A DNA stretch of 64,000 nt from Planctellipticum variicoloris (GTDB lineage: Bacteria; Planctomycetota; Planctomycetia; Planctomycetales; Planctomycetaceae): positions 4,043,557-4,107,556 of the forward strand of contig NZ_CP130886.1 in the NCBI RefSeq assembly GCF_030622045.1, written 5' to 3'. The translations under genes and the position numbers were made by a program. Below are positions 9,890-18,790 of this stretch, piece by piece; positions within the stretch are counted from its first letter, which is position 1; each line of letters starts with the position of its first letter. The notes under the pieces were generated by a model that worked only from the letters and a program-made list of their open reading frames with translations, was not told where the DNA came from and did not search any database.

Positions 9890-11660
9890 GGTGATTGCGC
9901 AGGGACCGCAACCGGGACAGCGCTGGCGGAATCGCCTGCACCCGGGACGGACGATGGTGATCGGCCGGGGGGCCGATGCGGACTGGCCGGTGCCGTGGGA
10001 CAATCAGATCTCCCGTCGGCACGTCGAACTGCGGCAGGAATTGGACGAAGTCTATGTCTCGCGGCTGGCCGGGAGCCGGAACCCGCTGTTCGTATCGGGT
10101 GCGGAGGTGGAGTCGGCCCGGCTGCGCGTCGGCCAGCATCTGGTGCTGGGGGAGACGGTGATCACGTTTGCGAAGGCGGAGTCGGAAGCGGCTGCGCAGC
10201 CGCAGGCGACGGTCGAAGTCGTCGCTTTTACGGCCCGGGAGCTGCGCAAGGTCCGCTATCAGGATCCGGAGAACCGCATCGAAGTGCTGACGCACTTGCC
10301 GGAGGTGATTGCGGGTGCGCGGGACGACGGCGAGCTGCAGCACCGGCTGGCGAATCTGCTGCTGCGCGGAATTGTCCATGCGGACGCAATCGGCCTGGTG
10401 TCGCTGACTCCCGAGGGGGAAGTCCGGATGCTCTACTGGGACCGGCGCCGGGAGACGGCGGGAGAGTTCCGCCCGAGCCGGCGACTTGTCGCGCAATCGC
10501 TGGGCGAGAAGCAGAGCAGCGTAATGCACGTGTGGGAGAGCCAGGAGGGGGCCGGGGCGACCGACCACACGCAGATGCAGGAGTTCGACTGGGCGTATTG
10601 CACGCCGGTCTCGGGACTCTCGTCGGAACCGGCGGGGTTCTACCTGGCGGGCCGGATGGGGAAGACGTTCGTACCGGGGACGACGCTGTCGGACAGTCTG
10701 CAGCTCGAAGCGGACGTGAAGTTCACCGAGCTGGTGGCGGAGATTATCGGGGCCGTGCTGAAGGCCCGCCGGCTGGAGCGGCAGAAGGCCGGCCTGCGGC
10801 AGTTTTTTGCGCCGCCGATTCTGGCTGCGCTGGGCGACGATCTGGATACGACGCTGCTGGAGCCGGCGGAGTGCGACGTCACGGTCATGTTCTGCGACCT
10901 GCGGGGCTTCAGTCAGCGGTCGGAGGATTCGGCGGGTGACCTGATCGGGCTGCTGGAGCGGGTGAGCCGGGCGCTGGGAGTCATGACGCAGCAGATTCTC
11001 GAACACGGCGGCGTAACCGGCGATTTTCAGGGAGACGCCACGCTGGGGTTCTGGGGCTGGCCGATTCCGTCCCCCGATGCGGCGGTGCATGCCGCCCGGG
11101 CGGCGCTGGGGATCCGCGCCGCGTTCGCGCGGGCGGCCGCGCAGAAGAATCACCCGCTGGCCGATTTTGCGATGGGGATCGGGATTGCTCACGGGCGGGC
11201 GGTGGCGGGCAAGATCGGCACGTCGGAGCAGGTGAAGGTGACGGTGTTCGGTCCGGTGGTGAATCTGGCCAGCCGGCTGGAGAGCATGACCAAACAACTG
11301 CGGGTGCCGATTCTGCTGGATGAAGCGACGACGGCGATTCTGCGGGAACGGATGTCGGCGGACGAAGGGCGATTGCGCCGGCTGGCGCGGGTGCAGCCGT
11401 ACGGACTGGAAACGGCTGTGGAGGTCAGCGAGCTGGTTCCGCCGCTGGCGGAGTTCCCCGAACTGACGGACGCGCACATCACCGACTACGAGCGCGGCGT
11501 CGACCACTTCATCGCGGGTCGCTGGGACGAAGCATATCGACACCTGCACGGAATGCCCGCGAGTGATCGTGCGCAGGATTTCCTGCTGCAGCATCTGGTG
11601 GCCGGCGGTCGGACGGCGCCGCCAAACTGGGACGGCGTAATCCGGCTGCCGAGCAAATAG
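9882..11660 (+). CDS. FHA-GAF-class III nucleotidyl cyclase
   Basis: A 592-residue soluble signalling protein with a GTG start inside the kinase gene's last codons. Residues about 1-100 form an FHA domain (IGRG, SRRHVEL) that should bind phosphothreonine. About 135-300 is a GAF-like domain, and 328-480 is a class III adenylate/guanylate cyclase domain. Metal-binding Asp339 (FCDLRGF) and Asp385 (FQGDAT) and the catalytic Asn461/Arg465 (NLASRLE) are present. The two residues that usually read the base are changed: the Lys before the GDA motif is Asp381, and the Asp before VN is Pro458. The substrate is therefore uncertain. A C-terminal extension of about 100 residues follows. The upstream overlapping kinase is the likely source of the FHA ligand. 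Confidence 0.92.
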   Translation: MIEVIAQGPQPGQRWRNRLHPGRTMVIGRGADADWPVPWDNQISRRHVELRQELDEVYVSRLAGSRNPLFVSGAEVESARLRVGQHLVLGETVITFAKAESEAAAQPQATVEVVAFTARELRKVRYQDPENRIEVLTHLPEVIAGARDDGELQHRLANLLLRGIVHADAIGLVSLTPEGEVRMLYWDRRRETAGEFRPSRRLVAQSLGEKQSSVMHVWESQEGAGATDHTQMQEFDWAYCTPVSGLSSEPAGFYLAGRMGKTFVPGTTLSDSLQLEADVKFTELVAEIIGAVLKARRLERQKAGLRQFFAPPILAALGDDLDTTLLEPAECDVTVMFCDLRGFSQRSEDSAGDLIGLLERVSRALGVMTQQILEHGGVTGDFQGDATLGFWGWPIPSPDAAVHAARAALGIRAAFARAAAQKNHPLADFAMGIGIAHGRAVAGKIGTSEQVKVTVFGPVVNLASRLESMTKQLRVPILLDEATTAILRERMSADEGRLRRLARVQPYGLETAVEVSELVPPLAEFPELTDAHITDYERGVDHFIAGRWDEAYRHLHGMPASDRAQDFLLQHLVAGGRTAPPNWDGVIRLPSK

Positions 11661-12280
11661 GCAGACCGTTGTCGTCGCGTTCAAGTCCTCCTGATCGTCC
11701 GGACGGCGGGGCAGGAAGCCGAGAGCGCCTGACGTTTGATTCAGGACAAATCTGCGGTGCGGCGCAACGGCATTTCAGAAAGCTGAGTTAGATTGTCTTC
11801 GAGCGACAGACTGCTGAGGTCTGCCGATCCGGAGCAACCGTTGCCATCGGCACTGAACTAACGATGAAACCAATCGGAATATTTCGATCTGCCGGGATGC
11901 CGATCAACCGGCGCGAGTCGCCGGTCGATGATCAAGACGCTGCATCTTTTGCGCAATTGCCCGCAGAGACGAGCGGCATCCGTATTGAAGGAGGAGGAGG
12001 TTTTCCCCATCGAGAGGAGCCGTCCGACGCCCGGTCGATCTTGAGGACGCTGAATCAGATTTTCGATGGCGCCATCGAAAATGACGACCGCGTTTTCGAC
12101 TTTGGCGCGCCACGGCAGTCCGACTTACCTCGATCGTGATCGACTGTTTTCCCGCTATCAGCGGCCTCATCGATTTCGGCGGAATTTCACCGGAATCGAC
12201 TCACTCCTTCCGCAGGTCTCGCATCGCAGCCGTTAACGTGACGGCGGCTCTTTCGGTCAGAGCCTCAAACCTCCTGAAAC
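11661..12280. other. Intergenic, no gene supported
   Basis: A 620-bp gap between the cyclase and receiver genes. A minus-strand frame at 11904-12170 translates to an Arg/Ser-rich sequence with no fold pattern. I see no terminator hairpin of strength and no family repeat. It may hold the regulatory region of the receiver gene. Confidence 0.5.
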
Positions 12281-12829
12281 ATGCCAGCATCCGAACTGCA
12301 GCAACCTTCGGCTTTAACAGGTCGCAACCACATCCTGGTGATCGACGACGATCCGCTGTTTCGGAGCCTGCTGGTGACGATTCTGCGGCGCGACTTCGCC
12401 GTATCGGTGTCGAGCGACGGAGCCGAGGGGTTTTATCTGGCGCTTGAGAAGGTGCCGACGCTCGCGATCGTGGATATCCAGATGCCCGGCTGGGACGGCC
12501 TGCGGACCCTGCAGGCCTTCCGATCGCACCCGCTGCTGCAGTCGGTGCCGGTGATTATCCTCACATCGGACGCCAGTCGCGAGACGGTCGTGGCGGCGAT
12601 CCACGGCGGCGCCGACGAGTACATCGTCAAGACCAGCTTCAATCGCGAAATTCTGCTCGAAAAAGTCGGAAAACTGCTGATGCGCGGAGCGCGGAGGCCG
12701 TCGGTCCTGTCGCCTGCGGACGCCGCGGTCGCGGCGCCGGCGCAAGACCGACGTTCCAGCGTCAGCGGAATGGCGGCGAAGCTGGACGACGAGGCGCGTC
12801 TGCAGGAAGTTCTCGACGGGTGGGAATAG
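12281..12829 (+). CDS. Single-domain response regulator
   Basis: A 182-residue protein with one receiver domain (about 16-135) and an Ala/Arg-rich tail without a recognisable output domain. The acidic pocket is IDDDP near 21-25, the phospho-acceptor is Asp65 in VDIQMPG, the switch Thr is in ILTSD and the conserved Lys is in IVKTS. CheY-like proteins of this type pass phosphate to or from other proteins rather than bind DNA. No histidine kinase is adjacent, though a SpoIIE-type phosphatase follows within 500 nt on the other strand. Confidence 0.92.
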   Translation: MPASELQQPSALTGRNHILVIDDDPLFRSLLVTILRRDFAVSVSSDGAEGFYLALEKVPTLAIVDIQMPGWDGLRTLQAFRSHPLLQSVPVIILTSDASRETVVAAIHGGADEYIVKTSFNREILLEKVGKLLMRGARRPSVLSPADAAVAAPAQDRRSSVSGMAAKLDDEARLQEVLDGWE

Positions 12830-13008
12830 TCCGGTCGGCGAGGGTGCAGCGGTCGAGGCCGGTTCCGGGAGGGCTTCTGTCGATGGCGGGATCTGCGAAC
12901 TGACGACGGATTGTGCGAAGAATCTGCTTTCATCGCCGGAGAGAATCGGCATAGAATCGACCTGTGGCGTGGAACGACGTCATCCGCCACAGGGAGGTTC
13001 GGAAACCA

Positions 13009-13308
13009 ATGCTCCACTTCAGTTGCGATGGCTGCGGCAAGCCGCTCGGCGATGATCGCTATGTTCTGCGGATCGAGGCCTATCCCGCCTTCGATCCCGA
13101 GCAGTTGCAGGAAAGCGACCTCGATGTCGACCACCTGCAGGAAATTGCGCAGACCCTGGCCGAGGTCGATGAATGCGAGACCTCGCCCGAGGATGAGCAT
13201 CGATCGCGGCAGTACCGGTTCGACCTGTGCGCGGCGTGCCACAAGAAATTTCTGCGCGACCCGCTCGGACGGGATGCTCACCGCCGGCTGGACTTTTCCA
13301 ACAACTGA
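13009..13308 (+). CDS. Small zinc-ribbon-like protein of unknown function
   Basis: A 99-residue protein beginning MLHFSCDGCGKPLG. The ATG at 13009 has AGGGAGG 11 nt upstream, and it is preferred over an earlier in-frame start at 12964. Two cysteine pairs, CDGC near the N-terminus and CAAC near residue 75, could bind one zinc ion. The middle is acidic (QESDLDVDHLQEIAQ). Similar short proteins are frequent planctomycete hypotheticals, with no known role. Its 3' end overlaps the convergent SpoIIE phosphatase gene by 31 nt. Confidence 0.75.
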   Translation: MLHFSCDGCGKPLGDDRYVLRIEAYPAFDPEQLQESDLDVDHLQEIAQTLAEVDECETSPEDEHRSRQYRFDLCAACHKKFLRDPLGRDAHRRLDFSNN

Positions 13309-14846
13309 CTCCCCGAGCGGCCGGCGCCGGTCAGTCGAATGACGAGCAGCGTCCGATCGTCGGGAGCGTGTGGCGTCCCGGCGGTGTGCCGCAGCATCGC
13401 CTCCCAGACGGCGGAAGCGACCGCTTCCGCGCCCGCGTCCGCGCTGCGGGCGGCCTGCAGCAAGCCGCCCGTCCGGAACGCCTCGCGCGTGGCGCTGGTG
13501 GATTCGGTAATTCCGTCCGAATAGAAGAGCAGGACATCCTCGGGCTGCAGTTGCATAACGGAACTGCTGTAGGGCGTTTCGGGCAGAATTCCGAGCAGCA
13601 GGCCGTGCGATTCGAGGGCCTGCGCCTGCCCGTCGCGCAGCAGGAACGGCGAGGGATGTCCGGCGTTCGCGTATTGCAGGGTCAGTGTTTCGAGGTCGAG
13701 CGTGGCGCAGACGAGGGTCATGAATTGTTCGGCGCGGGTGACGCGATACAGCGCCGCGTTGATCCGGCCGAGGAGCTGCGACAACGAGAGCCGGCTGTTC
13801 AGATCCGGGAGGAGTCCGTGAATGGCGCCGCGCGCCAGCGACATGATGAGCGCCGCGGGGATGCTGTGACCGACGGCGTCGCCGACCGCAATCAACGCTT
13901 CATTGTCGTTCCGGAGAAACAGTTCGCAGAGGTCTCCCCCGAGATCGCCCGCGGTCTGGCTGCGGACCGCCAGATCCAGCCGGCGATCGCTGCGCAATCC
14001 CGCATGAATTCCGCCGTGATGCTCCAGTCCGGCCTGACGCAGTTCTGTGCTCAGCCGACGCCGGGCCGTCCGTTCCTTGAGGAGCAGCATCCGATCGAGC
14101 AGAGCGGCAAGCTGTTCGGCCACGCGGGCGAGCGGAGCCTGCTCTGCCGCTCCGAGCGGACGGCGACGGCGTTCGAAACACCAGAGCGTGCCGATGGGAA
14201 CGCTTTGCAGTTCCACCGGAATCGCCAGGCCCGATTCGACGTTGTCGGGCAGCCAGGGGAGGTCGGCCGCGTTCGACCGTTGCAGGAGGACCATGCCGTC
14301 GCGAAACGCCCGCCAGTCGGGTGCGCCGGACTCGAGCGACCGGCGCGGCCTGGGGAATTCGCGTGCGGAAAGCTGCCAGGCGGCCCGCAGCCGCAGCTCG
14401 CCGGCGGACGCATCGAGCATCAGGAAAGCTGTCGTCCAGGTCCGGGTGAGCTGGGCCGCCGCACGCAACAGCGATTCCAGCGAGGCGCGGAGGTCCGGCT
14501 GCTGCAGGTGCTGGCTCATTTCGAAGAGGGCGCCGACGTCGCGCGAACGGGACTCCAGGTTGCGATCGGCCTGGGTGACCTGGCTGAGCAGGTCTGCGAC
14601 GAGATCGCCCAGCTCGTGGACGACTTTCAGATGTGCCGGGCTGCGGGACTGGTGGGAGGGATCCAGCCGGAGGAGTCCGGTGACAGCCTGGCCGTCGTGG
14701 ATCGGAGTCTGCCAGGGGGCCGGCGGTTCGTCGCGGCGCTGACCTCCGGCGGGAACGTACTCCAACGGACAATCGATCGCCCGGCCGAGTCGGCGGCAGA
14801 TTTCGGCGATCCAATGGTGACGTGGGGTAGTGGGCGGAGAATGCAT
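13278..14846 (-). CDS. SpoIIE/RsbU-type PP2C phosphatase with GAF-like domain
   Basis: A 522-residue serine phosphatase. The N-terminal half holds a GAF-like sensor (about 115-260, with LTRTWTTAFLMLDASAGELRL). The C-terminal half is the PPM/SpoIIE domain (about 275-500) with metal-binding GDLGGDLCEL, VGDAVGHSIPAAL, YANAGHPSPFLL and LLFYSDGITES. These enzymes dephosphorylate anti-anti-sigma factors or receiver-linked partners in partner-switching pathways. No STAS or RsbW-like gene is in the window, so the substrate is unknown. A helical linker of about 40 residues joins the two halves. Confidence 0.92.
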   Translation of the reverse strand: MHSPPTTPRHHWIAEICRRLGRAIDCPLEYVPAGGQRRDEPPAPWQTPIHDGQAVTGLLRLDPSHQSRSPAHLKVVHELGDLVADLLSQVTQADRNLESRSRDVGALFEMSQHLQQPDLRASLESLLRAAAQLTRTWTTAFLMLDASAGELRLRAAWQLSAREFPRPRRSLESGAPDWRAFRDGMVLLQRSNAADLPWLPDNVESGLAIPVELQSVPIGTLWCFERRRRPLGAAEQAPLARVAEQLAALLDRMLLLKERTARRRLSTELRQAGLEHHGGIHAGLRSDRRLDLAVRSQTAGDLGGDLCELFLRNDNEALIAVGDAVGHSIPAALIMSLARGAIHGLLPDLNSRLSLSQLLGRINAALYRVTRAEQFMTLVCATLDLETLTLQYANAGHPSPFLLRDGQAQALESHGLLLGILPETPYSSSVMQLQPEDVLLFYSDGITESTSATREAFRTGGLLQAARSADAGAEAVASAVWEAMLRHTAGTPHAPDDRTLLVIRLTGAGRSGSQLLEKSSRR

Positions 14847-15006
14847 GACGGCCCGCGGGAGAGCAAGCCTGACGGAGGTTCCCGGCAGTGCTCCATCCGT
14901 TTATCGACCGGCAGAAACGGCCGGTCGAGCGGTTTGACGCGGAAGACTGATCTGCGGGTTAGGCGGGGCGTGCGGCTGGGGGCGTGCCGACCTTGAGCGA
15001 CGGGCG

Positions 15007-15041
15007 AACGCGCCCGGAGAAACGGATTCTCCGGGCGCGTT
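15007..15041 (-). terminator. Strong GC-rich hairpin
   Basis: A perfect 15-bp stem (15007-15021 with 15027-15041) with a 5-nt loop, lying between two minus-strand genes. It has no long T run on either strand, so it may act as a weak terminator of the upstream oxidoreductase transcript, an mRNA-end protector, or a structural site. The rest of the 14847-15381 gap shows only the inverted repeat at 15165-15247. Confidence 0.5.
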
Positions 15042-15164
15042 GTCGAACAGATTGTCGATATCGACCGGGCGGCAAGCCCAGAGTCGGGTGCAGTCGGTCA
15101 ATGGTGGTGGGAAGTCGGCGACCGGGGAGTTCTTCGGCGCCAGACCGAGATTCGGCGAACCAAT

Positions 15165-15247
15165 GTACGATGGACGTCCTCGTCCGTCGACCGCGCGGAT
15201 CAAGCCGTGCCGCTGACGATCACGACGCACGTGGACGTCCATCGTAC
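15165..15247. repeat. Perfect 15-bp inverted repeat with 53-nt spacing
   Basis: GTACGATGGACGTCC at 15165-15179 is matched by its exact reverse complement at 15233-15247. The spacer also contains GTCC/GGAC-like steps. It looks like a dispersed intergenic element rather than a promoter. Confidence 0.65.
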
Positions 15248-15381
15248 GGGGATTTCGCGGGCGGACGATTCCGCCTGGGAAGACTCCCCCTGGCGTCAAC
15301 GCCTGTGGACCACCAATTGCTGACGGCACGCCTGCAATGCCCACGCCCTTCGAGGACTCAGGGCGCGCCACTCGAATTCCA

Positions 15382-16575
15382 CTACCGCGCCGCAGGATGT
15401 TTCAGGGGGAGCCAGGCGCCGTTTTCGCTGCTGGAGGCGACGCACTGCTGAATAAAGTACATCCCTTCGACGCCGTCGTAGACGTTCGGGTAGATCGTAT
15501 CGCGCGTTGCGAACGACTCGCCGACCGCCCGCTTTGCCATGTCGTCGTAGGCGAACCGGTAGATGTTGGCGAAGGCTTCAAAGAAAGCCTCGGGGTGACC
15601 GGCGGGGAGCCGCGACGAGGCTGCGGAGAGAGGCAGAATGTATGGTCCGCCGTTGCGGGTGTAGATCCTGTGGGCTTCGCCGTTCCGGCGGACGATGAGC
15701 TTGTTCGGCTCTTCCTGATGCCATTCGAGGGCGCCCTTGGTGCCGTCGACTTCGATGAACAGGTCGTTTTCGCGGCCGTGCGAAATCTGGCTGGCGGTGA
15801 CGGTACCGAGTCCGCCGTTGGCGAACCGGATCACGGCGCACCCGTAGTCGTCGAGCTTCCGGCCGGGCTCAAAGGCCTTGAGGTGACAGGAGACGTCGCC
15901 GGGGGTGAGATTCGTGATGTAGCGGGCCAGGTTGTAGGCGTGCGTGGCGATGTCGCCGAAGCAGCCGGCGGCGCCGGACATTTTGGGGTCGGTGCGCCAT
16001 TTGGCCTGCTTCTGTTCGGACGATTCGAGCCGGGTGCGGAGCCAGCCCTGAATGTAGTTGGAGCGGACGGCCTGAATTTCGCCCAGTTCGCCGGCGAGGA
16101 TCATTTCGCGGGCCTGGCGGACCAGCGGATAGCCGGTGTAGTTGTGCGACAGCGCGAAGACGACGCCCGACTTTTCGACGACCTGCTGGAGCTGTTCGGC
16201 CTCCTGGAGATCGAAGGTCATCGGCTTGTCGCAGACGACATTGAAGCCGGCCTCGGCGGCGGCCCTGGCGATGGCGAAATGGGTGTGGTTGGGGGTGGCG
16301 ACGGTGACGAAATCGATCCGCTGATCGGCGGGGAGCGCCAATTCCTTCTGGATCAGCTCGGTAACGGACCCGTAGGCGCGGCTTTCCGGGATGTCGTAGG
16401 CGGGTGCGGAAGCCTTGGCGCGGGCGGGGTCGGACGAGAGAGCGCCGGCGACGAGGGAGGCGCGGTTATCGAGGACTGCGGCGGTGGCGTGGACGCGGCC
16501 GATAAACGCGCCCTGACCACCTCCGACGAGGGCCATGCGAAGTTTGCGGTTGAGGGGGCCGTTCGTCGTTTCCAT
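15382..16575 (-). CDS. Gfo/Idh/MocA family NAD(P)-dependent oxidoreductase
   Basis: A 397-residue cytosolic dehydrogenase. The N-terminal Rossmann fold (about 12-150) has the dinucleotide loop VGGGQGAFIG, TPNHTHFAIA and CDKPMTF, the last holding the catalytic Lys. The C-terminal alpha/beta substrate domain contains GCFGDIATHAYNLARY with the conserved His of the active site. Members oxidise sugars, inositols and related polyols, and planctomycetes carry many paralogues. The ATG at 16575 is followed at once by the conserved fold, and no Tat or Sec signal is present. No sugar-transport genes are adjacent, so the substrate is unknown. Confidence 0.95.
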   Translation of the reverse strand: METTNGPLNRKLRMALVGGGQGAFIGRVHATAAVLDNRASLVAGALSSDPARAKASAPAYDIPESRAYGSVTELIQKELALPADQRIDFVTVATPNHTHFAIARAAAEAGFNVVCDKPMTFDLQEAEQLQQVVEKSGVVFALSHNYTGYPLVRQAREMILAGELGEIQAVRSNYIQGWLRTRLESSEQKQAKWRTDPKMSGAAGCFGDIATHAYNLARYITNLTPGDVSCHLKAFEPGRKLDDYGCAVIRFANGGLGTVTASQISHGRENDLFIEVDGTKGALEWHQEEPNKLIVRRNGEAHRIYTRNGGPYILPLSAASSRLPAGHPEAFFEAFANIYRFAYDDMAKRAVGESFATRDTIYPNVYDGVEGMYFIQQCVASSSENGAWLPLKHPAAR

Positions 16576-16828
16576 GCTGCGAATCCTCGATGTCTGTGGC
16601 GTGGATCAGATGCTGTGGGAACCGGTCCGCGTCGGGTGTTCCGAAATGAACAGGAAGAATACCGCTGAGTTCGGGGGAATGCCAACTCCGCCGCCGTCGG
16701 GTTCGCAGTCCAGAGAGGCTCTGGAGCGAACGCGCGCAGTTCGTTAGCATGAAGCGGAAAAGTCGACGGTCGTCGACGCCGCCCCATCGGCGGTGCGTGG
16801 GGAGATCTGGCCCTGGGGAGGACGGGAC

Positions 16829-17338
16829 GTGGCAACTCGGCTGAAAGATCAGCGTCTGGCATGGCTGGTGTGCGGATTTCTGGCGGGACTGTGCGTGGCC
16901 TATATCTGGCCCCACGAGCAGGCCTACGCGGTTGCGACCGACCGCGATCAGCGGTTCGCCATCTGCACGGTGGAAGTGGGTCTCGCGAGCCCGGAGGCGA
17001 TTTTTGTTCTGGACTTTCTGACGGGGCGGCTGCACGGCGCACTGCTGAACCCCCAGTCGGCGACGTTCACGAATTTCTGGGCACGGAACATTGCCGGCGA
17101 TTTTCAGGTGGCTGGCGAAGGGGCGAAGGCCCAGTACACGATGATTCCCGGTGTGGGAAATTTGAACAGCGCGCGCGGCGTGCAGACGGCGAGCGGACTG
17201 CTCTACATCGGCGAGCTGACGTCGGGCAAGGTGGTCGCCTATCGCTTCCCGTTCCGCATTCAGCGCAATCCCCTGCCGGAAGTCGGGACGGTTGAGCCGT
17301 TCGCGTTCTTCCCCTTCCGCGAAGCGACTCAGGAATAG
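16829..17338 (+). CDS. Membrane-anchored protein of unknown function
   Basis: A 169-residue protein with a GTG start at 16829 that has GGGGAGG 7 nt upstream; the frame opens earlier at 16793. One hydrophobic segment near residues 12-30 (LAWLVCGFLAGLCVAYIW) acts as a signal anchor or signal peptide. The rest is predicted beta-rich, with repeated strand patterns (AIFVLDFLTGRLHGALL, LLYIGELTSGKVVAY) like one part of a beta-propeller. I do not know the family in detail. It is divergent from the oxidoreductase gene and convergent with the methyltransferase gene. Confidence 0.75.
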   Translation: MATRLKDQRLAWLVCGFLAGLCVAYIWPHEQAYAVATDRDQRFAICTVEVGLASPEAIFVLDFLTGRLHGALLNPQSATFTNFWARNIAGDFQVAGEGAKAQYTMIPGVGNLNSARGVQTASGLLYIGELTSGKVVAYRFPFRIQRNPLPEVGTVEPFAFFPFREATQE

Positions 17339-17414
17339 CCGTTCCTCGTCCGATTGCGGCCTGCGAAATGTCACGTGACCCGTTCCGGTTCATCCGGAGC
17401 GGGTCACGGCTCTT

Positions 17415-18701
17415 TCAGGACTGGCGACGGGCGACCAGAATGCGGGCTTTGCCGGCGACGCGGGCGAAGATCACGGCGAGGGACTCTCCCTTGGGAACCA
17501 GCGGCAGCTTGCGGCGCAGCGCTTCGGCCTGCACCGGAATGTGGCGGCATTTGATTTCCACCGACGCGACCCGCGTGGACCGCAGAAACGCCCGCAGATC
17601 CCGGTCGTTGTTCGGCAGGTCGGCGAGGACTTCGAACCGATGGACGAAGGGGGAGTCGACCGGCTCGGCGGAGGTGAGATACTCCTCGGCGTCGTCGAGC
17701 CGCGACAATCCCAGTTGTTCGGCGCACAAGTCGACCATCCCCGCGCGGACGACGGCGGGATCGGGGTCGTAGACGTACTGCAGCGTGCCGCTCCGCGGCG
17801 CGGCGGCGTCGAGCGGATGTCCGGCCAGCGTCGCGCCGGCGGGGAGGACCGTCGCCCGGAACGGAGCGGAACTTGCCAGGCTGCCGAACCAGATGGTGGC
17901 TTCTTTGCATTCGCCGTGGAGGCTGATCAATTCGACTTCGGCGTCGGGAAATTTGCCGCCGAAGTTGCTGGCGGGGCCGACCTTGATGGCGCCCCCTTCG
18001 ACTCGATCCCGCAAGGTCTGCAGCCATTCCAGGGGCGGGACGTAGTCTTCGATGCGGGAGACCCGGCCGGCCGAACCCGGTCGACGGTCGGGGTCGATGT
18101 GGACCAGCCCGGAAAAGTCGGTCAGTGCCAGAATATCGGCGCAGACGGGAGTGATCCGTTCGCGGACGCCTTGGACTTCGGCGTTCCAGGCCATCCGGAG
18201 GAGCGTCTCCGGGTTGAGATCGACCGCGGTCACCGGGTGACCGGCGGCCAGGGCGATCGAATCGCTGCCGATACCGCAGCAGAGGTCGGTCACCGGTCCG
18301 GTGAACCGTTGGGCTTTATGACGGGCGACGAGTTCGGAGGTGCTCTGCTCCAGGCCCTGGCGGTCGAACCACATCTCGGCGGCGCGGCTGAATTTTGCGG
18401 TCGCGCGCTGGCGGAGCTCGACGAGGCCGATGGCGGCGCGGACGAGGTCGTCGGAGAAGTCGCGGCGGAGCGTTTTCTGCCAGGCGAGCTCGGTGGATCC
18501 CCCGCGTCCGGCGACGACACGGGCCAGCAGGTCCGGGGTTGCCCGCAGGCGGCGAAGCAGGTGGCATTCGGGAGATTGGTCGATTTCAGCAGGAAGCGGT
18601 GGAACAGAGATGGTCGGCAGTCCTGACGGCGGGGTGTGAAGAATCCTTCGCGCAATGAATCCGGCATCCTCCCTGAGTCGGGGTCCGTTTGCAAACGCCA
18701 C
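17415..18701 (-). CDS. Class I SAM-dependent methyltransferase, THUMP-like family
   Basis: A 428-residue protein with a SAM-binding fold. Motif I is VTDLCCGIGSDSIALAAG (about 137-154), the motif II acid is in AVDLNPE (Asp161), and HIDPDRRPG (201-209) is the hallmark of this family. The C-terminal third resembles the THUMP-like tail (DLRAFLRSTRVASVEIKCRH). THUMP proteins bind RNA, so an RNA methyltransferase is likely, but this family's target is not known to me. The first 40 residues are poorly conserved in look, so the true start may be downstream of 18701. It is divergent from cbiM with 89 nt between. Confidence 0.85.
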   Translation of the reverse strand: MAFANGPRLREDAGFIARRILHTPPSGLPTISVPPLPAEIDQSPECHLLRRLRATPDLLARVVAGRGGSTELAWQKTLRRDFSDDLVRAAIGLVELRQRATAKFSRAAEMWFDRQGLEQSTSELVARHKAQRFTGPVTDLCCGIGSDSIALAAGHPVTAVDLNPETLLRMAWNAEVQGVRERITPVCADILALTDFSGLVHIDPDRRPGSAGRVSRIEDYVPPLEWLQTLRDRVEGGAIKVGPASNFGGKFPDAEVELISLHGECKEATIWFGSLASSAPFRATVLPAGATLAGHPLDAAAPRSGTLQYVYDPDPAVVRAGMVDLCAEQLGLSRLDDAEEYLTSAEPVDSPFVHRFEVLADLPNNDRDLRAFLRSTRVASVEIKCRHIPVQAEALRRKLPLVPKGESLAVIFARVAGKARILVARRQS

Positions 18702-18790
18702 GCGGCAGAACTAGAGTGCAGATTCCCGCCGACCGGCCATGTGGCGGTCTCAGCGACCTCGAAAACCTGCTTCCCGCGCCGAGCCCGCCC

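Noticed and set aside
11904-12170. Minus-strand ORF in the large gap after the cyclase
   Set aside because: Composition is Arg/Ser-rich with no fold pattern or ribosome site.
14901-15371. 156-codon minus-strand ORF
   Set aside because: It runs through a strong hairpin and an inverted repeat and has a low-complexity Pro/Arg translation.
18702-18790. Cobalamin or nickel riboswitch before cbiM
   Set aside because: The gap is only 89 nt and has no B12 box or NiCo-type four-way junction.
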